NCBI GenBank assembly: GCA_010094045.1
Contig: ML986640.1
Span: 63,469-127,468, forward strand
From: Lojkania enalia
Taxonomy: Eukaryota; Ascomycota; Dothideomycetes; Pleosporales
DNA: 64,000 nucleotides
Direction of reading: 5' to 3'
Shown here: piece after piece, positions 10,560 to 21,700 of the stretch
Position numbering within the stretch: position 1 is the stretch's first letter
Layout: each line of letters opens with the position of its first letter
Program-made: the position numbers and the translations under genes
The notes under the pieces: model-generated
What the model was told of the DNA's origin: nothing
Databases searched by the model: none
The model's input: the letters and a program-made list of their open reading frames with translations, nothing else

Positions 10560-12818
10560 TCATGACGGACTTGCAGCAGCGCTCTTTGGTGCCGCTTTCT
10601 GGCCCCTCATAACCACATTGAGATGTTCCTCCGACGGCATCTGGGGAAGGGGAATGAGCCACTTTCGCTGGTTGTCGAAGCTGGAGACTGCTTTGACCAG
10701 CTTGATAAATAGAGGCGTGTTATTTTTGTCCACACGGTCCCTGAAGGTGCCGATGAGAGACTGGATAGTCATGCCTTCGGCAGGCAGAGCCTTGTAAATC
10801 TCAGCAGCGGAGGGAAGGAATTTTGCTGCTTCAAATTAGTCATGAACTTCGATTATAACGACAAGATACTCACGCGAAGATGCAGAAACGGCGCTACCAG
10901 GAGCTATAGGGCTCCCGGCTCGGCTACCGTTCATGTAGGAAGCAGCAGGGCTCCCTGCACGACTGCCACCGGGGCTTCCACTTGGAGATCCTTCAAGCTT
11001 GACCTTCAGCTTGTTCTTCTTAGGCTTGCCAGCATCCGTCATCTCGCTGTCACTACCAGAACCTGCCCCACGTTTGGATGCGTCTTTAGTACCTGACAAG
11101 TGAACAAGTGAGGATTTTCGAGCTCCATCTGGGTGCTTGCTCTTCTTTTTCTTCTTGCGAGATGACTCATTGCCACTAGCTTCAGACAAGTTCGGCGATC
11201 CTGGACGCTTCTTCTTGTTGATATCCATAGTCTTGTGCACGCCAGATGGAGTGTTGGCGCCCCTGGTAGACGCGCCAGACGCAAGCTTGTCTCCATCAGC
11301 TGCCTTTCCATTCTGCTCGGCCTCTCTGCGCTCTGCCTCCTCTTTAGCTCTTTGCTGTTCCGCCTCCGTGTCATCGTCTGACTCGCTCGATGTTGATGCA
11401 TACGGATTAGAATCAGAATCATCTTCGTAGTCGATGTTCTTCTCTCGCTTCGTCAATGCTTTCCTAAGCTTCTTCTCCAGCTTCTTCTGCTGCTCGGCTT
11501 CTTGTCGCTCACGTTCTTCCTGGCGATAGATCTCATCTTCGTCTCGAAGATCAAACGCAGCAGCAGCGAGCTGGTCGCGCTTCAACTTTTCAGCTGCCTC
11601 TTTAACGTCAGCTTCCTCGCCTTCGAAAAGACCGTTCAAGCCCTCCTCATCATCAGCAAAGTCCTCTTCCATGTTGAAATCGATGTCATCAGCATCTGCT
11701 TCACGCTTGATCCTTGGCACATCGTCGTTCGCGGAGCGTTTCCTTGAAGCGCCTTCATCGTCGTCGCCACCACCAACGCGTGTCCTCATTCGACCTGGGC
11801 CTTTGTTTTGCATCTGAAGCTCTCGCTCCCTCTTGATACTAATTTCCTCAATGTTGCTGAGGAATTTGGGCATGCTCCCGGTCTTCTTCCAGATCTCGTC
11901 CACTTCGTCTGCAGAATACACCTTGCCCTTGCCCTTTGCGATGAACTTATACCACCTCTCGAGGGGAATCATCTGTATCACGTCGCCGCGGCCGTCCACA
12001 AAGTCGGTCGTAAGCATGACGTGCGTTTCGGAGAGCTCGGACTCGTACGAGCCAACCCACGTCTGCTTGTTGTCAAAGTCTTCGAGATGCCAAGGCAGGG
12101 TCTCCTCATATCGCAGCAAGCGCCGCTTCTCAGCCTCGGGGGTGTCTTCTGGACGAAACTTTTGCTCCGTCTTCTTCTGGAAAGCTTGCGTCTTCTTGGA
12201 GGCAGAAGGGGCAATTTGGGCCTGATTCTCCTCGCGGATCTTGCGTCGCTCCTCTTTCTGCAGCTCTATACGCTCGCGTTCTTTACTCTCTTCGAGGTCT
12301 TCCTTGGTATCTTCCTCCTCATATTGCATGCCTCCTCCACTCGGAGGAGCGCGTGGGTCGCGGCGATGGAGGCGAATCGGCCTGGTGAAGTGATCCTCAT
12401 TGAGAACATCGACCTTGGCCTTTCCCTGTGATTGCTGGAGTCTCATGACGTGGTGGCGAAGCTCTTTCAGGTCGCGTCTGGTCACCATCAAGGGCAGCGA
12501 CACGGCTTTTTGAGAGACAAGCTGTTGTCGGGTCTGCTCGAAAGTCTGCCCAGTTGCTCCGTCCATTGTAGTAGCGACGGGCGCTAGATTCTGACCCTGC
12601 ATTTGCGTGTTTGACACTACGGGTCGTGAGATCTTCTTAAGCGGTCGATAGACGGGGCGCATGGGATCTGCTGCCTGTGGACGTCGTCGTCGGCGCGGAG
12701 GGCCATTATGAGGAGTGGGAGCACTGCTGGGGAGGGCAGCAGCAGAAGATGCGCTCGAGGATGGTCGCGGGCCATTGGCGGCGGAGGCTACAGCGTGAGG
12801 TTGCGGGTTACCGTTCAT
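10560..12818 (-). CDS. TFG1: TFIIF alpha subunit (RAP74/Tfg1)
   Basis: Two exons, 10874-12818 and 10560-10825, give 736 codons. The subunit works with TFIIF beta to bring RNA polymerase II to promoters. The N-terminal dimerisation region is visible: a conserved block around NKQTWVGSYESEL and the RWYKFIAKGKGKVYSADEVD stretch. A long charged Lys/Glu/Ser-rich linker with acidic patches follows. The C-terminal winged helix (EGMTIQSLIGTFRDRVDKNN, QRKWLIPLP) lies entirely on exon 2. The intron starts with GTGAGT and ends at a tandem AAG/CAG acceptor, so two isoforms differing by one codon are possible. Start is the ATG at 12818, and the gene is divergent from the nucleotidyltransferase gene at 13433. 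Confidence 0.93.
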
Positions 12819-13432
12819 TATGTTTAGAGAGGCACAATTGCCGTCGCGTGGCGGGCTGTTGATTGGGACTTTGTGACGTTGGTCAAGATAGTTGTTTGGA
12901 CATGCACAAAAGAATGTGGGTGTGGAGGAGTAGGATGAGATAAAGAAGCGTGGGTTTGCGCCGCTTTGGGCTTTGTCAAGTTGACAGTGAATGCGCGGAC
13001 CACAAAGCAGCGTCAGAGCTCAGGTGCCAAGACTCTGTCGGTGAAACAATGTTCCGGCTTGCCTTCACTCACCCCAACATCGGACATTCTCAAACCACAC
13101 TCCTCTGACTGCCATTGTAGCATATAGACGCTAAGCAGCCTATCCACTCACACTTCCACTTGCGGCGATCTTCCAGAATTGACTCTACAGAACTGACAAA
13201 AGCTTCAGGCAGGTCCGCAGAATCCGGCTTGGCACTCTGAGGAGATGTTGATGCGTGGAGTCTACTTTTAGCTTTGGGTTGTCAGAGCCCGGCTAGAATC
13301 AGATCGCGAGGTCTGCAGGGTTGTGTGAATTAAATGTCACGCTAAGGTCATCTTCTACTCTAATAGTCTTGCTCCTTAGCCAGAGCTCAAGATTGATCAC
13401 GACACTCCCCATTCCAAGATCCCTCCGTCGCG
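12819..13432. promoter_or_regulatory. Divergent intergenic region between TFG1 and nucleotidyltransferase
   Basis: About 614 bp separate the two start codons, so both promoters must lie here. No clear TATA box was seen. Pyrimidine-rich tracts precede the plus-strand ATG at 13433. Confidence 0.45.
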
Positions 13433-16024
13433 ATGGACCAAGGACAGCCTCAAAAACCGGAAGAGCTAGAGGACTGGCTGCGGCGTATGATTACGAGCAA
13501 CGTCGCTAATGCCAGCGGTCACGCCCATCACCAGACTAACGCACCTTCACCTCAACCCCAGAAGCAGCATTCTCCCCGCGCTCAGAATCAGTCGTCCGAG
13601 AATCGGTCTCCGCGCTCATTTCATAGTGCTAGTCGCAACATCCATGGCAATCTGCAGCCTTTAAGCCGTCCTAACGTTCCCCCAAAGCCACCTCCTCAGG
13701 GCAATGATGCTTCTACCAAGAACCAATCTACGCGCTCATTTCACAGTGCTGGTCGGAACGTCTATGACAATCCGCAGCCTATAAGTCGCCCTAAGCTTCC
13801 TCCAAAGTCGCCACCTCATCAATTCGGTGTTCCTTCTACTATATCCGACAGAATGGCGGAAACTCAGCTGCAACAGGGAACTCCCAATCTCCCCCTAAAG
13901 CCACCACCTCAGTTCAATTATCCTTCTACTAAATCCAGTGGAATGGCAGAAATGCAGCGGCAGCGCGGGCCTTCTACTAGAGGTCATTCGAACAATTCTC
14001 AACGGTCACACCCATTACCCCACCGAACTCAACACAGACAGGCCTACAATCAACCTAACACCACTTCTACTGAGCAGAACTCGACGATACTCCAACGGCC
14101 ACTAAATCCCAGCAACCCAATCGCCAAGTACTTAGTGTCACCCGTGGCACAGAATGTCCCTCCACAGTCCGTGTATAACATACAGTCTCCTGGAGACCCA
14201 TTCGCTCAGAGCAAACACTTGGACCAACTCGCTGCACTAAAGGTACCAAAGGTCGAGATCACGCCAGTCGAACTCGAAGAAAAGGAAGCCTTCAGGAAGG
14301 AACTAGAGCAGATATGCAAGGATGCCCTAGCCAAAGGTTATACCGGGGACATCGAAACGGTCAACCTGGTCGGATACGGGAGTCTAGCGTCTGGCTTCGC
14401 AACATCAGGGTCCGACATGGATCTTGCGCTTGTTCCAGTATGGAAAGATCTCGCGCGGTCAGAGGACGAAATTCCCAAAGAGATTCCTCGCTTACTGGAG
14501 AAAGCTATGCTGGACGCCAAAATGGGGGGACGCCTCCTTACTAGAACACGCGTCCCAATCCTAAAAGTCTGTCAATCACCAACAGAAGAACTGTATCAAG
14601 CTCTCTCTGATGAACGAAAGAAGTGGGACGAGCTTTCAGAGGAAGAAAAGTATCCTGCGCCCACCCCACCGTCAGTAAAAACCGAGAAGCCCATTATTGA
14701 GGTAAATGAAAGGAAGCCGGATCTCACCAACACACTGAACACTCCCAAATCCCCAAGCACCTCACAGCCCAATCCCGAAACCCTTAAAGAGCTAACTTCC
14801 AAGCGCCATCTTACTGATGCATCCACAGATGCATCAGAACCCACAACACTCCAGCGCGCCCCCAAAGACCTAAAGCCGCCCAGCGAGAAGCCATGGATCC
14901 GCGAAAAGGCCCTTGGTCCCCTCGACTTCCCGAAAACCGGCGTCGGCATCCAATGTGATATCAACTTCGGTAACCTCCTTGGCCTCTACAATACCCGTCT
15001 TCTGCGCTGTTACTCGCTCTGCGATCCACGAGTCCGTTTCATTGTTCTCTTCATAAAGACTTGGGCCAAGACGCGCAAAATCAACAGCGCCTACTCCGGC
15101 ACATTGTCCAGCTACGGATACGTCCTCATGGTGCTACACTACCTCATCAACATCGCTTGGCCGCCTGTCCTCCCGAATCTGCAGCAAGCTGCTCTCGTGT
15201 CGAATCCTGTCATTCGGAATGGTTCCGTTGACAAAAAAGTGCAGGGCTGGAGCGTTGTTTTCTGGGCAGACGAAGGGCAGATCCAGCGCGACGCGCAAGC
15301 TGGCAGGTTGACGAGGAACACGCAATCGGTTGGCGAGTTACTCTGTGGCTTTTTCCAGTACTTTGCGAACCTTAACCAATCGTATAAGTTTGGACCACGT
15401 CCGCCGATGTTCCATTGGGTCACCGAGGTGCTATGTCTGCGGCAGCCCGGTGGCGTACGATCGAAGCAGGAAAAGGGGTGGACTGCAGCGAGGACCACCG
15501 TGGTAGGCGGCAAGGAGGTGAGGCATCGATTCTTATTCGCGATTGAGGATCCCTTTGAGTGGGAACACAATGTTGCTAGGACGGTGACGCATAATGGCAT
15601 TGTGGCAATTCGAGACGAGTTTCGCAGGGCCTGGCGGATCTTAGAGGCTATTGGGCATGGAATGACGCCGGAGGGCGGCCTATTTGATGAGGTAGTGATC
15701 GAGGTTAAGAGGGAGGAAGTCCAGACGAAGATTGGGACCACGGAAACTATGGCTAGTGCGGATGCCGATGAGGCTAAGCATAAGGTCAAGGGTAAGGTCA
15801 CGAGTGAGGCCAAGAGTGAGGCCAAGGGTGAAGCCAAGAATGAGGTCAAGAGTGAGGTCAAGGGTGAGGCCAAGAGTGAGGTCAAGAGTGGAGTCAAACA
15901 TGGGGCTACAGCTGAGGTCAAGGACGAACTTAGGATTGAGCTCAAGTCTAAGGACAAAGAAGAAATTGAGGATACCGGGACTAATGTCGATACCGCAAAG
16001 ACCCAGCCCAATAAGAACCCTTAG
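13433..16024 (+). CDS. Cid1/PAP-type nucleotidyltransferase
   Basis: This is one exon of 863 codons. The protein belongs to the noncanonical poly(A)/poly(U) polymerase family, which adds nucleotides to RNA 3' ends. The catalytic block has GYGSLASGFATSGSDMDLAL with Asp328 and Asp330; the third acidic residue appears to be Asp509 in CDINFGN. A low-complexity insertion of about 120 residues separates the VPILKV strand (about residue 380) from Asp509. The PAP/25A-associated part follows (SVGELLCGFFQYFANL). The N-terminal 250 residues are Pro/Gln/Ser-rich and contain a 40-residue duplication. The C-terminal tail has E-V/A-K-S/G tetrapeptide repeats. The specific RNA target and nucleotide preference cannot be read from sequence. 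Confidence 0.9.
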   Translation: MDQGQPQKPEELEDWLRRMITSNVANASGHAHHQTNAPSPQPQKQHSPRAQNQSSENRSPRSFHSASRNIHGNLQPLSRPNVPPKPPPQGNDASTKNQSTRSFHSAGRNVYDNPQPISRPKLPPKSPPHQFGVPSTISDRMAETQLQQGTPNLPLKPPPQFNYPSTKSSGMAEMQRQRGPSTRGHSNNSQRSHPLPHRTQHRQAYNQPNTTSTEQNSTILQRPLNPSNPIAKYLVSPVAQNVPPQSVYNIQSPGDPFAQSKHLDQLAALKVPKVEITPVELEEKEAFRKELEQICKDALAKGYTGDIETVNLVGYGSLASGFATSGSDMDLALVPVWKDLARSEDEIPKEIPRLLEKAMLDAKMGGRLLTRTRVPILKVCQSPTEELYQALSDERKKWDELSEEEKYPAPTPPSVKTEKPIIEVNERKPDLTNTLNTPKSPSTSQPNPETLKELTSKRHLTDASTDASEPTTLQRAPKDLKPPSEKPWIREKALGPLDFPKTGVGIQCDINFGNLLGLYNTRLLRCYSLCDPRVRFIVLFIKTWAKTRKINSAYSGTLSSYGYVLMVLHYLINIAWPPVLPNLQQAALVSNPVIRNGSVDKKVQGWSVVFWADEGQIQRDAQAGRLTRNTQSVGELLCGFFQYFANLNQSYKFGPRPPMFHWVTEVLCLRQPGGVRSKQEKGWTAARTTVVGGKEVRHRFLFAIEDPFEWEHNVARTVTHNGIVAIRDEFRRAWRILEAIGHGMTPEGGLFDEVVIEVKREEVQTKIGTTETMASADADEAKHKVKGKVTSEAKSEAKGEAKNEVKSEVKGEAKSEVKSGVKHGATAEVKDELRIELKSKDKEEIEDTGTNVDTAKTQPNKNP
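13613..13852 (+). repeat. Imperfect 120-bp tandem duplication inside the nucleotidyltransferase gene
   Basis: Two 120-bp units begin at 13613 and 13733, both opening with CGCTCATTTCA. They encode similar 40-residue blocks (RSFHSASRN and RSFHSAGRN, then LPPK or VPPK Pro-rich ends). The duplication keeps the reading frame. Confidence 0.75.
15776..15900 (+). repeat. 12-bp coding minisatellite
   Basis: About nine to ten copies of a 12-bp unit (GAGGTCAAGAGT and variants) encode Glu-Val/Ala-Lys-Ser/Gly/Asn tetrapeptides near the C-terminus of the nucleotidyltransferase. Because the unit is a multiple of three, copy changes would keep the frame. Confidence 0.85.
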
Positions 16025-16853
16025 AAAGAACCCGGGCACACCATCACGGAATCCCACTTCGTCCTCAACCCCCAAAACTAAACCCCCTTTCCCCAGAGCA
16101 TCCACAGGGCATCTAGAAAACATTTCATTCGGCGTTCTCAGGCACCGGGGATAGATGAGCAGGCGCTGGGATATCTTGGTCTAGACGAGGTTTTACGGCT
16201 TGTTGCTGCGCCAGCGATGGTGATTTTATTTCATTATTGTATACTAGGTACTAGGTATTCTGCGTTACGATAAGAGACGAGGTTGTGTCCCGCGGGGGGG
16301 AGGGTATATGGCTTGTTTCAAGCATGAGCCTTACTTTAGACATGAGACTTCGCTTTAGGCATGTACAATCTGCTTTGTTCCGAACACATCACTCCGGAAA
16401 TGCATCTCACCCCAATATCGCGTCCTTCCTACTCTCGTTCGTTATGCGTTAACCGTGACTTCTTTTTAAGACACAGGTTAATTTTACTTAACCCCACGTA
16501 AGGCCCTAATCCCCAAGTACAATCCCTTTCCCACAAAAAACCCTCTCTTCATTATTCAGTGGAACTATTTAAAAAGGAACTGGGATCAAGAAAATTATCC
16601 GGGACGAATTAACTATGAAAAAAGTGTGTAATATAAAGTAGATTAGTTCTTCTAGAAAGCCACGAAAAAGGGTATACACATTGCTATGCCCATGTAAGCT
16701 CATGCCCCCAAAAACCACCTATGAATATATCAATCCTCTAGCCTCCACCATTGAGGTTCCCACCCCTCTCACCTTTCTACTTTATTTCTGCCACTTACCT
16801 TCCCCCGTCCGCGTCACCCTACTAAAAGACACGTTAAGTGGGCGGGTTCGAAT
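16025..16853. other. Convergent 3' intergenic region
   Basis: This lies between the stop codons of the nucleotidyltransferase and the sugar transporter. It holds AT-rich tracts suitable for 3' ends on both strands. No gene was seen. Confidence 0.5.
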
Positions 16854-18767
16854 CTAAGCCTTGGGCTCCACACTCTCGACCTGCGTCGAGTTGCCGAGGT
16901 TTGTAGCAACCTTGACCTCGCCACGCTCAATATCCGCCTGCAACTTATCGAGGCGCGAGCCTTTGGGCACGCCCTTCCAAGCTGGCCGTCCAGAGTCGAA
17001 GACCTCGTCCATTTCCTCGAGCGTCTTGCCTTTGGTCTCGGGGGCGGTGAGGAACATCTATTCCCGAATCAGAAATGCTCAAAAAGGAGATTATTTGGAT
17101 TTAAAGCGAGATAGGTGGGACATTGTTCGCTGGAGGAATAAAAGGAAATGCAGAATCGACTTACATGGACCAAAGCCGCACCGTTGAATGCTGCGAAAAT
17201 CATATACATTTTCCAGTTGATGCTCCAAAGAAGCGGCGGTACGCCAAACGCCAGCGCCATATTCCAGGTCCAGTTGCTTGCCGTCGCGAGCGAGACTGCC
17301 TTGGCACGCACCTTCGCGGGGAAGATCTCCGACGGATAGGTCCAGGAAGTGGGACCCCAGGTAGTGGCGAAGGTAGCGACAAAGAGGTAGGAGCAGGCCA
17401 CAACGCCCTTAGAGACACTAGGGTGATCCTTCAACACCCATGATATCTCTTTCATTTCGGGGTCTGTGTTGAGCTGGCCGTAGGCGGCTTGCAGGGCGCC
17501 AGAGATGAAGAGGAAGGTCATCATGCCGAAGGAACCGAGAAGTAGGGCAGGACGACGACCGAAACGGTCGAGCCAGAGGATGGCGGGGAGAGTGAGGGTT
17601 ACGTTTATGATGTATTGAATTGACGAAGTGAGGAGTTCGTCTGCGATGCCGGCGCCTTTCATAATGTAGACAATATAGTACATCTATCAGTGTTAGAATT
17701 TGTTCATCTTATTTGCTAGTAGTTAGACTCACCATGATGTTCATTCCGCAAAGCTGAGACCACATCTGAATCGACATACCCAAGATCACGCGCTTCAGGA
17801 TGCGAGGTTCAACCAACGCCTTGAAGCTAGTAGCCGCCTGTTGACGTTCGAAGCGGAGAGCTTCCTCAATTTCCCGGTATTCTGCAAGGACCTTGGGGTG
17901 GTTGATATCGCCTTTGCCGTGGAGATTTGCGAGAACTTGAATAGCCTCCTCCCAACGATCTTTGCTGGCGAGCCAACGTGGAGAACGAGGGAAGAATTGT
18001 AAGCCAACCAGGAGAATGAAGGCCGGGACCATCTGAATGCCCCACGGAATGCGGAACGAAGCAGTACCCTGAGTGGGATCCTTGGGGCCCCCGTCGACAA
18101 ATGAAGCGCCATACTGGATGAAGTATTGGATAAGGATACCCCTGAAGACATATTAGCATTTGGCAGCTTCTCCACTCTCATGATTCTCTACGCTCCGAAC
18201 TCGCAACTCGGGGCATAATAGCTACGTACCAAGTAATAGCCCATTGCTGGAGTGAAACGACTCGTCCTCGAATCTCTTTCGGTGCAATTTCCGACTGGTA
18301 CACAGGAACAATTGACGAAGCAATACCAACGCAAATGCCTGCAATCACACGGCCGACGCACAGAAGAGCGACGCCATTAGCCGCGCACTGTAAGATCGAG
18401 CCGATGATCCAGATGATGGCTGCGATCTGAATAGCAGTCCTACGGGACAGCTTGTCGGCGATGAAGGATGAGGAGAGAGCGCCCACGAGGGAGCCAGCAG
18501 GCATAGCAGCTGTAATCCCACCCTGGCGGTAGCCGGTTGCTGCGAAGAGTTAGAGAGGTCCAATTATGAGGAATCTCGAGACTTACGATAGTCGAAATAG
18601 TTCTTGTATCCATTCGTACCCAAGACGCCGCTCATGGAAGAAATGTCAAAACCAAAGAGGCCACCGCCGATTGCGGCGAAGCCACAAATCGCGTAGACGT
18701 TGTAGAAGGTCTAGGCTAGTCAGCACCGCATCTTTAGATAAGGTTGTACTACGTTACTTACCTTCAT
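16854..18767 (-). CDS. MFS sugar transporter
   Basis: Six exons on the minus strand join to 523 codons: 18762-18767 (only Met-Lys), 18587-18710, 18230-18539, 17733-18141, 17165-17683 and 16854-17057. All introns are GT-AG. The protein opens with GGGLFGFDISSMSGVLG, the helix-1 signature of sugar porters. It has a PRSPRWL motif (the PESPR position), DRFGRRPALL between helices 8 and 9, and the C-terminal PETKGKTLEEMDEVF signature. The family is H+-coupled hexose or related sugar uptake at the plasma membrane; the exact substrate is unknown. The six-nucleotide first exon is unusual but fits the GTAAGT donor and the conserved N-terminus, and no in-frame ATG lies upstream. Confidence 0.92.
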
Positions 18768-21700
18768 CTTGACCAGGCGTCTCCAACTATCAAGAGCAAG
18801 TTTGTTGAAGCTACAGTGGGGAAGGAGAAGGAAATGAACCTGGAGCTTGGGGACTTAATCTTTTATTTATGGTTACTGGGGTGATCCGACCCTGCTCCGC
18901 GTGACAAACCCTGTTCTCTGCGCATGGCCCTGTGCAAAGTCCCGCACTTTCACTATCCCAGCTACTTTTCACCGATCCAGGTTGTAGCCGCCACATTCCA
19001 TATGACAACCGCAATTAAGCTATTTCCCCGCAAATAAGCGTTCACGCCATGGGCCCCCCTGCCGGAGGGTAACATAATCCTGGAGAAACACAAGGGCTGG
19101 TAGCCCGATATTGAGCTGCATTAGAATCCTCCCAATGACGATCGCTCTACTATCCGCAGTGGACCCCACCACGGACTGCTACCCATCGGCGCGCCTGTAT
19201 AACACCGTGCCGATCTAGTGGGTAGCATCTGAACAGCAGACGCGAGCGGTGGACAGAAACGATGCAGTGAAACCGGTTACCCTGGTCGCTAGTCGTTTTC
19301 ATAGAAATAGTAGGTGATTCCGTGACAAGCTGACAAGGAGAGGAATTGGCGCAAAATCAAAACTATACTCTCCGCATAGACTGGCTAAAAAAACCAACGC
19401 ATTTGGCTAACGCTGTTGGTCAATAGGTTAGAGTTAAACCGGACAACTTCTGTCCAAAACCCCGTACTTCGGGAAGAGATCATGCGAATTGCAAGCCAGA
19501 AACCCTGATTTAATAAAAAAAGTATCTCCCGGCTACGAGTAAGGCTCCCCATGCAGCAGACGGACAGGGCCTTCGCTGGGTTTTGGCTCTCCCAAGCCCA
19601 CTACTCCGTGCCGGCAGGACCATCGTTCTGGGCCTAAAATCCACAACAACGCTTGTAAATGTGGTCCAATGGGGATCCCCGCTTCAATTTAAGAACGTGT
19701 ATCTCGTGCTTCAAACAGATGGCTCGGAATTGGCCCTGTCGTGTCACGCTTCTGGACCAAGACGACCGAAGTTTGGATGCGACGAGGGAATTGATCGACG
19801 TCCAGGCGCCACATTGCAACGGCGCTGGCACCCTGCCCGGCTAATTCCCTGAAAACAGCTTAGGCAGGTGCTTTTCATGGTTTGGCTCGCGGCCCTCCGC
19901 ACGCCATCACGGGCTGTCTCTCGTTTTCGCTCTCTCTCTCGCCATGTACAGATGCCCAGAAGCCAATTTCTGCGACCCAAGCATGGCGGGCAGCCCCTCC
20001 CGAGTCCCGAGCTTGCTGTATAGTAGTCCGCCCAGCGCAAAAGGAGAATGCGATTCGCAAGCCGCTCCTGGAAATGGAGCCGCACGTGGAGTGAGTAAAA
20101 AGGACTGGCTCCCTTAAGAGGCTACTTTCAACGAGGAAGAGCTTCGACAAGACGGCCCGCTAAAACATTCAATGTCATGTCAACGGATGACTAGCGACAA
20201 ACGCGGCGTGCAATTTCTTCACTGGCCCCACGACACTATCGAGACGTCTGCTACAGCCTCCGGCAGCTTAGAGCGCGATGGTTTGGTCGATCACCCCGTT
20301 GCCTGCGGATTGCTGGGTCGCGTAAGCCTCAGTGAATCTTCTCGACGACACCCAGCCTGGGAAAGCACGGAGCCCGGAGCTGGTTCGAAACGGGCAAACA
20401 TTCCAAGCAGACCTAGCAAGCGGTAAGCGCGTTTTTTCAGCTCAGGCGTACAGAAGGGTTGCAAGTCAGATAAGACGCCCTAGCGCCTTCCACCTGGTTT
20501 GACAGAGGCTATACGTCTTTCATTTACGTCTGTCTCCGAGGATGCACAAGCGGCGTTGAGGAACTATATCTTGATGCGCCTCTTCGAGGGATCATGCAAT
20601 TTGCGAGAAAAGCGCACCTTACGGCCCCCCAGTGTGCTTTCGACTATCGTTCTAGGCTGTTCTGGACGGCCTTTGCTCATGTAGAACGAAATCGAACGGA
20701 AGGGACTCGGGGCTGTTCGAGAATCAAAGGTGGGACACCCAAGTTCCACTGACTTCAGCACAGCAGCAGCTAGAATCATGCTGTGGCAGCGCCTCGTTCG
20801 CCGTGCATCGGAGAATACAAGGGACTCCGAAAGACTGGACAGGTAGCATCGTCGATGGAGAAAGTTTGCCTTAATGTAGGCAAAGGAAACGAGGGTGTAG
20901 TGATTGTCGGCTAGTTGGAGGTATACCTAGATGTTAATGGGTGAAGTCTGGTGAAAGTTTGATGAAGTCTATGGAAGAAGAACGACCTTTCTGCGTCGAC
21001 CACTCCATCGTGGCTCCCCTCTCCTGTCTCGGGCCTTTCACACAAACACCGTGCGTTGGCGATCATGGGTGAACGCCATCAGCATCCCCTCTCCATGGCG
21101 CTACCCAGGTACCATTCGACTGAGGCTCAACTGGCCTCTCTCCCCATCCCCTCCTCCATCCCTTTTGTCTGCATCACACCTCATCTCGCCTCCCGCCACT
21201 CCCGCAAGTAGTCCTCCACCATAGTGCCGCCTCCACCGCTACATCCCAGGCTTCATGCACTGATTTGCTGTGCTTCGGCATCAAGCGAACCAATCTGAGC
21301 ATCCGGAACCCACTAGCCAGCATCCCCCACCCTCCATCTTCCCAATAACATCATCCATCACATATACATCACGTATAGCTCCTATTCACCTCTGCATTTG
21401 ACAAGATAATGTAGACAACCATCAGCCTCCTCTCCACTATCTACTCGCCAACTCGCCATCTAGCCATCCTAATTGGGCAGATGTTATGCAACACATCAGC
21501 TTTCTGCATGAGGGCCTGCTGACGGTGGCAGCTGAGCTACGAAAGCTACCGCGCATCTGCAATGGCAATACACGACGAAGTATACATATATGTGCACTAC
21601 ACTGAACGTCTCTAGCTACATCTACCCGTCTTACGCTGCCATTAAGCTTACTGTCGCCACCCGCTGCGGCAAGGACCCGACCCGTCTTGTGGAACCAGTG

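Noticed and set aside
11808..12431. Plus-strand frame of 207 codons opposite TFG1
   Set aside because: Antisense to a firmly identified TFIIF alpha; composition is a mirror of the Glu/Lys-rich coding strand.
15139..16011. Minus-strand frame of 290 codons
   Set aside because: Antisense to the nucleotidyltransferase; its repeats mirror the minisatellite.
16843..16858. B-box-like GGTTCGAATC near the sugar transporter stop
   Set aside because: No A-box or tRNA fold around it; it overlaps the end of a coding exon.
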